Shown here: piece after piece, positions 25,728-34,740 of the stretch
Layout of the letters: the number at the start of each line of letters is the position of its first letter
Numbering within the stretch: position 1 is the stretch's first letter
Assembly: GCA_049670505.1 (NCBI GenBank)
Contig: JBATTK010000012.1
Coordinates: forward strand, 1 to 59,471
Source: JBATTK01 sp049670505
GTDB taxonomy: Bacteria > Bacteroidota > Bacteroidia > Flavobacteriales > Flavobacteriaceae
DNA length: 59,471 nt
Direction of reading: 5' to 3'
Made by a program: the position numbers and the translations under genes
Notes under the pieces: generated by a model
Databases searched by the model: none
What the model was told of the DNA's origin: nothing
The model's input: only the letters and a program-made list of their open reading frames with translations

Positions 25728-26348
25728 TTAAAAAATATTGATGTCGCCCTTTCCTTCTCGAAGTACCTGTGGTTCATCTTGGGATAGATCAATAATCGTA
25801 GATGCTACGTTATGACCATATCCGCCGTCGATTACAACATCCACACGATTCGCCCATTTTTCAAAAATAAGTTCCGGGTCCGTAGTATATTCCAACAGCT
25901 CATCTTCATCCCGGATAGAGGTGGAAACAATAGGATTTCCCAATTCCTCTACCAAGGCCCTTGCAATCTTATTGTTCGGCACCCGTATACCAACGGTTTT
26001 TTTCTTTTTGAAATCCTTGGGAAGATTATTGTTCCCGGGAAGAATAAATGTATATGGCCCCGGTAATGCCCGCTTTAAGATTTTAAAGGTCGATGTGTCT
26101 ATTTGGCGCACATAATCCGAGAGATTACTTAAATCCGCACAAATGAAGGACCAGTTGGCCTTTGCCAATTTTATCTCCTTTATACGGGCTATTTTTTCTA
26201 GTGCTTTGGTCTTCGTGATATCACAGCCCAAACCATACACCGTATCCGTAGGATAAATGACCAAGCCACCCTTTCTTAGGATATCGGCTACTTTTTTGAT
26301 TTCCTTGGGGTTTGGATTCTCCTCATATATCTTAATGAATTCGGCCAT
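25728..26348 (-). CDS. Sua5/YciO/YrdC-family protein (threonylcarbamoyl-AMP synthase-like)
   Basis: A 206-residue YrdC-fold protein. YPTDTVYGLGCDI near residue 32, then SFICADLSNLSDYV, LPGPYTFILPG and VGIRVPNN are the family blocks. Sua5/YrdC makes threonylcarbamoyl-AMP for the t6A modification of ANN-decoding tRNAs. The CADLSNLSDY block looks more like YciO, whose activity is lower or differs, so the exact role is uncertain. It lies 15 bp downstream of uvrD on the same strand and probably shares its transcript. Confidence 0.85.
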   Translation of the reverse strand: MAEFIKIYEENPNPKEIKKVADILRKGGLVIYPTDTVYGLGCDITKTKALEKIARIKEIKLAKANWSFICADLSNLSDYVRQIDTSTFKILKRALPGPYTFILPGNNNLPKDFKKKKTVGIRVPNNKIARALVEELGNPIVSTSIRDEDELLEYTTDPELIFEKWANRVDVVIDGGYGHNVASTIIDLSQDEPQVLREGKGDINIF

Positions 26349-26363
26349 AAAACGATTTTCAGT

Positions 26364-28691
26364 TTAGGATAGTACCTCCAATTTTGCAAAACGGAGTAAC
26401 AATTTCTTGATATCGCCCTTTTCAAATTGGATCTCCGCTTTTTTATCATTGCCGACACCTTCTATCTTCAGTACCTTACCACGACCAAATCGGGTATGGT
26501 TCACTAAAGATCCTTCTTCTAGATTGGAATCTATTGTATTGGTGTTTCCAATTGGTTTTGCTAGCTCGGGTTTTAACTTACGTAACCGTTTTAGCTGTTT
26601 TTCATTAGGTTTTCCCATACTGGGAGGTGTCCCATTTGTAGGTTTGGTCTGTCTAAGTCCGGACTTGTCCACTTCCCCGAATATGTCGGTGTCTATAAGC
26701 GACTTATAACGGTAGGGTTTCTCTACGGGGGTGAGGTTTTCAATATATTGCTCGTCGATTTCTTCAATAAACCGACTGGGTTCCGCATCGATCAATTTTC
26801 CCCAGCGATACCGGTTTTGGGCATAGGTTAAATAGGCTTGCTTCTCGGCACGGGTAAGGGCAACATAAAACAATCTTCGCTCCTCCTCCAGTTCACTTCG
26901 CGTATTCATACTCATAGCCGAAGGAAAAAGATCTTCTTCCATTCCCACGATATAAACATATGGAAATTCCAATCCCTTGGCCAAATGAATGGTCATTAAC
27001 GCTACACGATCGTCATCACCGGTATCTTTATCCAAATCCGTGGCCAAGGCCACATCCTCCAAAAATTCACCAATATCCCCAGTGGCATCCGCAAGCTCTT
27101 TTTGTCCTTCCACAAAATCCTTGATACCGTTTAACAATTCTTCAATATTCTCCATTCGGGCAATGCCCTCTGGAGTACCATCTTTTTTAAACTCCAGTAA
27201 AATTCCCGTTTTTTTCGCCACGTGCTCCGCTAAGGCAAAAGCATCTGCCCCTTCATTCATAATCTGAAAGCTCTTGATCATGGTTACAAAATCGGCCAAC
27301 TTACGCTTGGTACCGGAATTGATCTTTAAATCTATTTTGTCCAAGTTCTCCATTACTTCGAACATGGAACGGCCATAGTGATTGGCGGCAACAAGCAATT
27401 TATCTACCGTGGTCTGACCTATTCCCCTTACCGGAAAATTAATGATTCGTTTTAAAGCTTCTTCATCCTTGGGGTTGATCACCAAACGCAGATAGGACAA
27501 TACATCTTTGATTTCCTTGCGCTGGTAGAATGAGAGTCCGCCATAAATACGGTATGGAATATCCTTCTTGCGCAACGCATCCTCAATGGACCTAGACTGG
27601 GAATTGGTTCTATAGAGTACCGCAAACTGCCCATTGGCCTCTTGTTTGTGCATCTTGTTCTCAAAGATTGAACCGGCAACAAATCTACCTTCCTCCGCAT
27701 CCGTAACGCTCCGATGCAGTTTGATCATTGGGCCGTCATCATTTGCGGTCCACACTACTTTCTCCAACTGATTTTTATTCTTGGCGATAATAGAATTGGC
27801 AGCGTTTACGATGTTTTTTGTGGATCTATAGTTCTGCTCCAAACGATACAGGGCCACATCGTCATAATCCTTTTGGAAATTAAGGATATTGCTAATGTTG
27901 GCACCGCGAAACGAATAGATACTCTGGGCATCGTCCCCTACGACACAAATATTTTGGTAGCGGTCGGACAAGGCCTTTACGATAAGATATTGTGAATGGT
28001 TGGTATCTTGGTACTCGTCTACCAAAATATATCGGAACCGATCTTGATACTTCATCAAAACCTCTGGAAAGCGACTCAATAATTCGTTGGTACGCAATAA
28101 AAGGTCATCAAAATCCATTGCCCCCGCCTTAAAGCATCGATCCACATAATTCTGATAAATATCCCCGGTCCTGGGGCGTTTGGCCATAGCATCGGCCTCT
28201 ACCAGATCCGGATTATTAAAGTAGGCCTTTACGGTAATAAGGCTATTCTTATAGGACGATATCCTATTTTGGATCTGTTTGTATTTATAAATATCCTTAT
28301 CTAATCCCATTTCTTTAATGATCGAAGCTATTAAGCGTTGGGAATCTTGGGTATCATAAATCGTAAAATTACTTGGGTACCCAAGTTTGTCCCCATCAAA
28401 ACGCAATAGTTTGGCAAAAACGGAATGGAAGGTTCCCATCCAAAGGTTTTTGGCCTCTGAACTACCTACAATATCGGCAATACGCTTTTTCATTTCACGT
28501 GCGGCCTTATTGGTAAACGTAAGGGCAAGAATATTAAACGCATCTACACCCTGTGCCATCAGATGGGCTATACGGTAGGTCAATACCCGTGTCTTTCCGG
28601 AACCTGCTCCGGCAATGACCATCAAGGGTCCATCTTTGTGCAGTACAGGCGCTTTTTGGGCCTCGTTCAATTCATCTATAAATTTGTCCAA
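26364..28691 (-). CDS. UvrD/PcrA-type superfamily 1 DNA helicase
   Basis: A 775-residue SF1A helicase that moves 3'-5' on single-stranded DNA and acts in excision and mismatch repair. Motifs run in order: Walker A AGAGSGKTRVL near residue 28, DEYQDTN, GDDAQSIYSFRGA, QNYRST, and MTIHLAKGLEFPYVYIVG. The C-terminus ends in a Tudor-like tail, SLVNHTRFGRGKVLKIE. The start is a TTG; no in-frame ATG lies upstream before a stop, and the next Met falls just before Walker A. The unusual start may limit translation. The YciO-like gene follows. Confidence 0.95.
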   Translation of the reverse strand: MDKFIDELNEAQKAPVLHKDGPLMVIAGAGSGKTRVLTYRIAHLMAQGVDAFNILALTFTNKAAREMKKRIADIVGSSEAKNLWMGTFHSVFAKLLRFDGDKLGYPSNFTIYDTQDSQRLIASIIKEMGLDKDIYKYKQIQNRISSYKNSLITVKAYFNNPDLVEADAMAKRPRTGDIYQNYVDRCFKAGAMDFDDLLLRTNELLSRFPEVLMKYQDRFRYILVDEYQDTNHSQYLIVKALSDRYQNICVVGDDAQSIYSFRGANISNILNFQKDYDDVALYRLEQNYRSTKNIVNAANSIIAKNKNQLEKVVWTANDDGPMIKLHRSVTDAEEGRFVAGSIFENKMHKQEANGQFAVLYRTNSQSRSIEDALRKKDIPYRIYGGLSFYQRKEIKDVLSYLRLVINPKDEEALKRIINFPVRGIGQTTVDKLLVAANHYGRSMFEVMENLDKIDLKINSGTKRKLADFVTMIKSFQIMNEGADAFALAEHVAKKTGILLEFKKDGTPEGIARMENIEELLNGIKDFVEGQKELADATGDIGEFLEDVALATDLDKDTGDDDRVALMTIHLAKGLEFPYVYIVGMEEDLFPSAMSMNTRSELEEERRLFYVALTRAEKQAYLTYAQNRYRWGKLIDAEPSRFIEEIDEQYIENLTPVEKPYRYKSLIDTDIFGEVDKSGLRQTKPTNGTPPSMGKPNEKQLKRLRKLKPELAKPIGNTNTIDSNLEEGSLVNHTRFGRGKVLKIEGVGNDKKAEIQFEKGDIKKLLLRFAKLEVLS

Positions 28692-28841
28692 TATCTTGCG
28701 TATTAATTACTTTGGAAACGTAAATTTAGCCATTATTGCTCCTATCCTAAAATCATCTTCCAATAATTATGAACAATACCGAAGGGATTTCTTATGATTT
28801 GAATATATTAGACGCTTAGAAACTGTTTTGAAACCAAAACC

Positions 28842-29387
28842 ATGAAAAAAAAGAGCGGTCTACTTTTTGCTTTTTTCCTTGTTTGCACCTATGTCGTCGT
28901 ATTTTCACAGGAGAAAGAGGCCGGACCCATTATAAAGGATTTCGGAAAGGTCTTTAAAATTGAGGATGCCGATATTTTAGTTGATCCCGCCAAAGATTAT
29001 AAAGTAGTCTTTGATATTATGAATACCCCTGAAGGTAACGACAAAATAAATGCAAGTATAGAAACGGCGGCACGTTTTTTAAATATGCATGCACAACATG
29101 GTGTACCCGCTGAACAATTAAGTGTAGCCTTGGTAGTCCACAACAAAGCTTCAAAGGATATCATAACCAACGGGGCCTATAAGCAACGATTCGGTGTTGA
29201 TAATCCCAATACCAAATTAATAGAAGCGTTGGTAGCGGCCAACGTTCAGGTTATTTTTTGCGGCCAATCTTCCAAGTCCAGAGGTTTTCCCAAAGAAGAC
29301 TTGATACCTGGCGTAAAACTATCCTTATCGGCAATGACCTCTTTGCTCCAATTACAAGATGAGAATTATAAATTGATCAAATTTTAA
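28842..29387 (+). CDS. exported DsrE/DsrF-like protein
   Basis: A 181-residue protein with a signal peptide (hydrophobic stretch ending VVVFSQ). The mature part is a DsrE/F-like fold with KVVFDIMNTPEGNDKINASI, then VALVVHNKASKDIITNGAYK and NVQVIFCGQSSKSRGF. The Cys in VIFCGQS is at the position where DsrE-family proteins carry their reactive cysteine, so sulfur or redox handling in the periplasm is possible. It starts an apparent four-gene operon, 10 bp before the amidohydrolase gene. Confidence 0.8.
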   Translation: MKKKSGLLFAFFLVCTYVVVFSQEKEAGPIIKDFGKVFKIEDADILVDPAKDYKVVFDIMNTPEGNDKINASIETAARFLNMHAQHGVPAEQLSVALVVHNKASKDIITNGAYKQRFGVDNPNTKLIEALVAANVQVIFCGQSSKSRGFPKEDLIPGVKLSLSAMTSLLQLQDENYKLIKF

Positions 29388-29397
29388 ATAAACGCTT

Positions 29398-30672
29398 ATG
29401 AAATACTTTCTATTTTTCGGAATGCTCTTTTACGGGTTCACATCCGTTGCCCAAGGACTCAATTTAACCAATGACTATGCATCTATTGAGGATAAAGTCG
29501 TTGAATGGCGACGTGATATCCACCAAAACCCCGAATTGGGCAATAGAGAGTTCAAAACAGCGGAAAAAATAGCCAAACACTTGAAATCGCTAGGTATTGA
29601 GGTACAGACAGGGGTTGCGAAGACAGGCGTTGTAGGCACCCTAAAGGGAAAGGGTACAGGAAAGGTAATTGCCCTACGGGCTGATATTGATGCCCTTCCT
29701 GTCACAGAACGTAACGATCTGCCCTACAAATCTACGGTCACTTCTGAATTTTTGGGTGAAAAAGTGGGCGTAATGCACGCCTGTGGTCACGATACCCATG
29801 TTGCTATACTGATGGGGGTTGCGGAGGTGCTTTCTAAGAACAGGGACAAGATAAAGGGTACCGTAAAATTCATATTTCAACCTGCAGAAGAAGGTCCGCC
29901 GCCCGGAGAGGAAGGTGGAGCATCGTTAATGATCAAGGAAGGGGTTCTAGAAAATCCGAAAGTGGATGCCATTTTTGGACTGCATATCAATTCGCAGACT
30001 CCCGTAGGAACGATCCGATACAAATCTGGTGGAACCATGGCGGCATCACAACGGTTTGTTATTCATGTAAAAGGAAAGCAAAGTCATGGTTCACAGCCAT
30101 GGTCCGGTGTAGACCCTATCCTTATCAGTGCAAAAATCATTGATGGGCTACAGACTATCATTAGTCGGGAAGTTAAACTTACGGATGAGGCGGCCGTTAT
30201 CACCGTTGGAAAGATTACAAGTGGTGTACGCTTCAATATTATTCCTGAAAGTGCGGAACTCATAGGTACGATCCGTTCCTTGGATTATGATATGCAAAAA
30301 ATCATCAATCAGCGTATGCGGGAAATGGTGCCTGCCATTGCCAAAGCATATAAGGGAGAGGCTACTATAGAAATCAAGGACGGTACCGCAATTACCTATA
30401 ACGATCCGGATTTGGTGGCCCAAATGCTTCCTAGTATGCAACGTGTGGCAGGAAAAGCAAATGTACAAGTGCAAAAGGCCATTACCGGAGCGGAAGACTT
30501 TTCTTTTTTTCAAGAAAAAGTACCGGGATTTTATTTCTTTTTGGGTGGAATGACACCTGGGAATACAGAATCCTTTCCACATCATACGCCCGACTTTAAA
30601 ATTGATGATAGTGGTCTGATCCTAGGTGTCAAGACATTGACCGAAATGAGTCTGGATTATTTAAATCGATAA
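29398..30672 (+). CDS. exported M20D-type amidohydrolase
   Basis: A 424-residue metal-dependent amidohydrolase of the hippurate / IAA-amino-acid hydrolase type. It has a signal peptide ending near FTSVAQG. Metal-binding motifs are RADIDALPV, HACGHDTHVA (with the bridging Cys and two His), PAEEGPPPGEEGGA and, near the C-terminus, TGAEDFSFF. It probably removes an acyl group from N-acyl amino acids in the periplasm. It sits between the DsrE-like and FMN glutamate-synthase-like genes with gaps of 10 and 6 bp. Confidence 0.9.
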   Translation: MKYFLFFGMLFYGFTSVAQGLNLTNDYASIEDKVVEWRRDIHQNPELGNREFKTAEKIAKHLKSLGIEVQTGVAKTGVVGTLKGKGTGKVIALRADIDALPVTERNDLPYKSTVTSEFLGEKVGVMHACGHDTHVAILMGVAEVLSKNRDKIKGTVKFIFQPAEEGPPPGEEGGASLMIKEGVLENPKVDAIFGLHINSQTPVGTIRYKSGGTMAASQRFVIHVKGKQSHGSQPWSGVDPILISAKIIDGLQTIISREVKLTDEAAVITVGKITSGVRFNIIPESAELIGTIRSLDYDMQKIINQRMREMVPAIAKAYKGEATIEIKDGTAITYNDPDLVAQMLPSMQRVAGKANVQVQKAITGAEDFSFFQEKVPGFYFFLGGMTPGNTESFPHHTPDFKIDDSGLILGVKTLTEMSLDYLNR

Positions 30673-30678
30673 AAACCC

Positions 30679-32253
30679 ATGGATTCGTTCTTCAATATAT
30701 TTTCCAACATACCTTGGTGGGTATGGATTATTGTTTTTTTTCTGCTGGTAGCTATACGGGATATCTTTTTTCAACAGGCCCATACCATCAGCCATAACTT
30801 TCCCATAGTGGGCCATTTACGATATTGGTTAGAAAGCATCGGCCCGGAAATGCGGCAGTATTTTGTGGCAAACAATAGGGAAGAACTCCCTTTTAACCGG
30901 ATAGAAAGAGGATGGATCTATGCATCTGCCAAGAAGGAAAACAATTATGAAGGCTTTGGAACGGATAGGGATATTTATGCACATCAGCATATTTTTGTAA
31001 AGAACCAAATGATGGCCTATAAAGTCGCAGAGGACCATCCAAATGCGATGGACCAAACTTTTCTTCCCTGCGCAAAGGTCATCGGAGCCTATAATAAACG
31101 TAAAAAGCCCTATCGCCCAGCCTCTGTTATCAATGTTTCCGCCATGAGTTTTGGATCACTTTCCGCTGCGGCCGTAGAAGCCATGAACCGAGGAGTATTA
31201 AAATGCAGGGCATACCACAATACAGGTGAAGGCGGACTTTCCCCTTATCATAAGCAAGGAGGTGATGTTATCTTCCATTTTGGTACGGGATACTTTGGCG
31301 TACGTAGTAGGGAGGGTAATTTTTCCATGGAAAAAATGAAAATACTGGTCGATGAAAATCCTTGTATCAAGGCTATAGAAATAAAGCTTTCCCAAGGAGC
31401 CAAACCGGGCAAGGGAGGTGTGCTCCCAGGTGCGAAGATAAGCTCGGAAATTGCGAAAATAAGAGGTGTGGAAGTAGGTAAGGACGTGTTATCACCGTCA
31501 ACCCATAAAGCTTTTAATACGGTTTCCGAATTATTGGAATTGATAGAGGCCATTGCCGAGGAAACCGGCCTTCCGGTAGGAATAAAAGGGGCCATTGGGA
31601 AGTTGGACCAATGGGAAGAATTGGCAGATATAATGGTCAAGACCGGAAAGGGACCCGATTTCATAACCGTGGATGGCGGTGAAGGTGGCACAGGTGCGGC
31701 ACCTCCCAGCTTTGCGGACCATGTTTCCTTGCCCTGGGTATACGGATTCAGCAGTCTATATAAAGTATTCAAAAAAAGAAAGTTGACCGATAGGATTGTA
31801 TTTATAGGTAGTGGCAAATTAGGTTTTCCCGCTAAAGCTGCCATGGCATTTGCTATGGGCGTGGACTGTATTAATGTAGCCCGCGAGGCCATGATGAGTG
31901 TCGGTTGTATTCAGGCCCAAGTCTGCCATACCAACCGTTGCCCTGCTGGCATAGCCACGCAGAGCAAATGGCTACAAAGTGGTATCGATGTTCCCCTGAA
32001 ATCGGATAGATTGGCGCAATATTTTAAAACCTTTAGAAAAGAATTTTTGGAAATTACACATGCCGCCGGTTACGAACATCCGTGCCAGTTTACCATGTGC
32101 GATATACAGGTCAATGTAGACGATAATGAATTTAACCATGATCTGCAGGCTGCCTACGGTTATGAGAAAGCCCCAATACCCTTTACCCATATGCAAGACC
32201 TTTATAATTGCATATATTTGGGCGGAAAGAATTTAGAAGCAATTAAAAAATAA
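30679..32253 (+). CDS. membrane-anchored FMN-binding glutamate-synthase-like protein
   Basis: A 524-residue protein with one N-terminal membrane helix (WWVWIIVFFLLVAI). The rest is the FMN/synthase domain of glutamate synthase: GEGGLSPYH, VDGGEGGTGAAP, and the 3Fe-4S motif CIQAQVCHTNRCPAG. It lacks the glutaminase domain and the NAD(P)H-binding partner, so it is not a normal GOGAT. Such stand-alone proteins are common in Bacteroidota without a settled reaction. Its place behind an amidohydrolase suggests a link to nitrogen release, which is inference. Confidence 0.88.
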   Translation: MDSFFNIFSNIPWWVWIIVFFLLVAIRDIFFQQAHTISHNFPIVGHLRYWLESIGPEMRQYFVANNREELPFNRIERGWIYASAKKENNYEGFGTDRDIYAHQHIFVKNQMMAYKVAEDHPNAMDQTFLPCAKVIGAYNKRKKPYRPASVINVSAMSFGSLSAAAVEAMNRGVLKCRAYHNTGEGGLSPYHKQGGDVIFHFGTGYFGVRSREGNFSMEKMKILVDENPCIKAIEIKLSQGAKPGKGGVLPGAKISSEIAKIRGVEVGKDVLSPSTHKAFNTVSELLELIEAIAEETGLPVGIKGAIGKLDQWEELADIMVKTGKGPDFITVDGGEGGTGAAPPSFADHVSLPWVYGFSSLYKVFKKRKLTDRIVFIGSGKLGFPAKAAMAFAMGVDCINVAREAMMSVGCIQAQVCHTNRCPAGIATQSKWLQSGIDVPLKSDRLAQYFKTFRKEFLEITHAAGYEHPCQFTMCDIQVNVDDNEFNHDLQAAYGYEKAPIPFTHMQDLYNCIYLGGKNLEAIKK

Positions 32254-32273
32254 CACTAATACACTTTAATCCC

Positions 32274-33053
32274 ATGAGAAATATCATTGCATTCGTTTTG
32301 TTCCTGCTATTGAGCAGTTCGTTCCTTCATGCCCAGAAAAAAAGCGAATTGTTCGCTGAAATAGAAGGTTTAAAATCACAACTGGATACTACGGAAAGAG
32401 CATTGAACAAATCAAAAATAATCGAAAAAACCAGTCTTGCAAAGGCAGAATCCCTAAGTGCCCAAGTCAAAGAACTTCAGGATGCCAATGCCACACTTCT
32501 TAAAAATCTAAACAGTTTTGCAGAGGTCTCCAATAAAAAATCGGATAATATCAATAAAACATTGGCCAGTTTGGATGAAAAGGAAAAACAGCTAAAATTG
32601 ATTAAAGATGCCATAGCCATTAATGACTCTACTACCATTGTAGTATTGACCAATGCCAAACAGACCCTTGGGGAAGATGCTAAAATAGGGGTCGTAAGCG
32701 GGGCCGTCGTCATTAGTACGGGTTTGACCAAGGTCTTTGGAGAAAATAGTACGAGCGTTACCGTGGAAGCATCGGCAGAGGCTTGGCTGGAAAAAATTGC
32801 AAATATCCTGACTACAAATCCGGATGTGGGTATTACCGTAGAAGGACTGAGCATGACGGGGGAGTTGGATCTGGCCGCCCAACAGGCTACGGCAGTCGCC
32901 GCCGTGCTTCAAAAAAAGTTTGGTATCACTGCAGATCGTATTTCTGCTTTAGGAAAAGATGGGGATTTTAAGGAAGGTGTCAACTTAAGGATACATCCCA
33001 GATTCGATCAATTTTATATCAGGGTTAGGGAAAATATGAAAAACGGGAAATAA
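32274..33053 (+). CDS. degenerate OmpA-like exported protein, paralogue of the OmpA lipoprotein
   Basis: The 259-residue protein shares the layout of the upstream OmpA lipoprotein: signal sequence (here ending FLHAQ, no lipobox Cys), a long coiled coil with an INDSTTIVV-type joint, and an OmpA-like end. The C-terminus RFDQFYIRVRENMKN mirrors LDQFYSMIEEGMKD of the other. The peptidoglycan-binding segment has changed: LDLAAQQATAVAAVL replaces WDLSAKRATAVVRIL, losing the Arg, and the TDD motif is missing. It probably no longer binds cell wall. It closes the DsrE-M20-GltB-like operon. Confidence 0.75.
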   Translation: MRNIIAFVLFLLLSSSFLHAQKKSELFAEIEGLKSQLDTTERALNKSKIIEKTSLAKAESLSAQVKELQDANATLLKNLNSFAEVSNKKSDNINKTLASLDEKEKQLKLIKDAIAINDSTTIVVLTNAKQTLGEDAKIGVVSGAVVISTGLTKVFGENSTSVTVEASAEAWLEKIANILTTNPDVGITVEGLSMTGELDLAAQQATAVAAVLQKKFGITADRISALGKDGDFKEGVNLRIHPRFDQFYIRVRENMKNGK

Positions 33054-33075
33054 AAAATTTCAAGAAATTTTTTAT
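33052..33075 (+). terminator. terminator after the four-gene operon
   Basis: AAAAAATTT (33052-33060) pairs with AAATTTTTT (33065-33073) around the loop CAAG, overlapping the stop codon of the degenerate OmpA-like gene, and is followed by a T-rich stretch. The stem is AT-only. Confidence 0.5.
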
Positions 33076-33079
33076 TTTA

Positions 33080-33240
33080 CCTCACCCGGAACTGCCGAAA
33101 ATGGCAGCCTCTGACCTATGCATTCCTCTCTCCCGAAGTCTCGGGGTCGTCGGATGCAAGCGGAGCGGTGGAAAGGAAACCCTGTTTGCAGCGGGCAGGC
33201 CCGACCCAAGGGTCGAGGAATCTTGAGATTAAAAGCGCAC
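33080..33240. other. G+C-richer multi-hairpin intergenic element
   Basis: This stretch is richer in G+C than its surroundings and holds several short hairpins in a row: CTGCC/GGCAG (33092-33107), CCCGA/TCGGG (33132-33145), CCTG/CAGG (33181-33199) and CGACCC/GGGTCG (33202-33215). A second GGGTCG at 33144-33149 offers an alternative long-range pairing. It could be a structured RNA or a dispersed intergenic repeat. No ORF was seen. Confidence 0.4.
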
Positions 33241-33327
33241 ATTGAAAATTATACCTATAATTTTTATTGAAATCTTACGTTCTTAGTCCATTAACCATCC
33301 CAAGGTGTTGGGAAAATAGCCAAAAAT

Positions 33328-33846
33328 ATGAGTGGAGACCAAATTTTTCAATTGTTTGCCTATTTATTGCCTGCGGTAGTTACCGGTGCAGTGGCTTTTT
33401 ACTTTTTCAGGATGCATACGAACAACGAAGAAGGGAGAAGACGGTTTTTGTTACATAAGGATTCCCAAAAAAACACCTTGCCGATACGTTTACAAGCCTA
33501 CGAACGTATGGCCTTGTTTTTAGAGCGTATTTCCATTCCCAGCCTTGTAGTGCGTATTGCCCCAAAATCCCCGGATAAAGGTGAATATGAAAACCTATTG
33601 ATCAAAAACATTGAAAACGAGTTCGATCACAATCTTTCCCAACAGATTTATATGACCGATGAATGTTGGAATATTATTAAAGCAGCCAAGAACGCTACCA
33701 TACAATCCATAAGAAAAGCGGCCGTGAGCGATACGGATTCGGCAGATAAGCTACGGGAGCATATACTAACCGTAACAATGGATGTACAATCCCCTTCGGC
33801 TACTGCCTTATCTTTTGTTAAAAAGGAGATTGGGGAATTATGGTAG
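33328..33846 (+). CDS. unknown membrane protein
   Basis: I do not recognise a characterised family, although the protein looks conserved. The 172 residues begin with a hydrophobic helix (FAYLLPAVVTGAVAFYFF, about 9-26), followed by a charged cytoplasmic-type region with LPIRLQAYERMALFLERISIPSLV and LLIKNIENEFDHNLSQQIY. No catalytic motif is visible. The 3' end overlaps the 3' end of the convergent patatin gene by 9 bp. A membrane-linked scaffold is possible, but nothing in the sequence shows this. Confidence 0.75.
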   Translation: MSGDQIFQLFAYLLPAVVTGAVAFYFFRMHTNNEEGRRRFLLHKDSQKNTLPIRLQAYERMALFLERISIPSLVVRIAPKSPDKGEYENLLIKNIENEFDHNLSQQIYMTDECWNIIKAAKNATIQSIRKAAVSDTDSADKLREHILTVTMDVQSPSATALSFVKKEIGELW

Positions 33847-34740
33847 GGTTCGCGAGGATTCCAACGCTTTTGCCTCTGCATAGTTAAATCCTTGAAGCCA
33901 CCATTGCGCCATTAATTTTTTATTAAAAACCAAGGAGTTTTCCGTAAGTTGTGTGGGCGTGTAATATAAATTAAGTAGCACTCCATTGTGTTTGGCCGCT
34001 AGCTTTCCCCCGGAAATATCATGATGCTCGATCTGATCCAATACAAAACCGTAAATACTCAACATTAACGAAAAGGGATTCTTGCCCAATACCTTGTTAT
34101 ACTCCATATTTTCGGACTCCAGAATAATCGCATCTATTTCCTTAGCCCCTCTTCTAATGGCTTCCCTAATGGGCAACACGCAACCAAGTCCCCCATCACC
34201 ATATTCAAACCCATTTTTTTTTACCAATGACATAAAGGGTATATAATTACAGGAAATCCATATCCAATCACAAAACTCCTCATAGGTAAAATCACGAATG
34301 GATTTATATTCCACCCGGTTCTTGGAAAGATTGGAAACCGTTACTACCACATCTTTATGGGTCTTTAATATTTCTTGATACTCGGGAAGGGAAAAATTCC
34401 TTTTAATAGTTCTTCTCAGTGCCTTGCTCTCTCCAAAGGTCCGCCTACGTTTTACAAATTGAAGGAAGGTGTTTAAAAAATTGATGGATACAAACTCCCG
34501 ATCCCCCTTTTTCCGAACTACAAAAGGATTTAGGCTGAAAATGGAACGTTGATTTACATTGGTATAGATATCATGGAGCTTACCAACATTGTTCAAGGCC
34601 AAATGCGGGATTAAAAGTCCACCCGTAGAAGTACCCATCAAAATATCGTAGTCCCTCTTTTCCACATCCATTAAATACTGCGCTACTCCCCCGGCAAAAG
34701 CTCCTTTACTGCCCCCGCCACTAATTACCAATGCTTTCAT
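33838..34740 (-). CDS. patatin-like phospholipase, copy 2
   Basis: A 300-residue patatin-like serine hydrolase with a Ser/Asp dyad. The oxyanion motif is SGGGSKGAFAGG, the nucleophile is Ser38 in GTSTGG, and the partner is Asp182 in GDGGLG. It has no signal peptide. Its start overlaps the stop of the upstream copy as TAATG, so the two are coupled. It is closely similar over its full length to the other copy. Members of the family act on phospholipids or acylglycerols; the substrate here is unknown. Confidence 0.9.
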   Translation of the reverse strand: MKALVISGGGSKGAFAGGVAQYLMDVEKRDYDILMGTSTGGLLIPHLALNNVGKLHDIYTNVNQRSIFSLNPFVVRKKGDREFVSINFLNTFLQFVKRRRTFGESKALRRTIKRNFSLPEYQEILKTHKDVVVTVSNLSKNRVEYKSIRDFTYEEFCDWIWISCNYIPFMSLVKKNGFEYGDGGLGCVLPIREAIRRGAKEIDAIILESENMEYNKVLGKNPFSLMLSIYGFVLDQIEHHDISGGKLAAKHNGVLLNLYYTPTQLTENSLVFNKKLMAQWWLQGFNYAEAKALESSRTLP

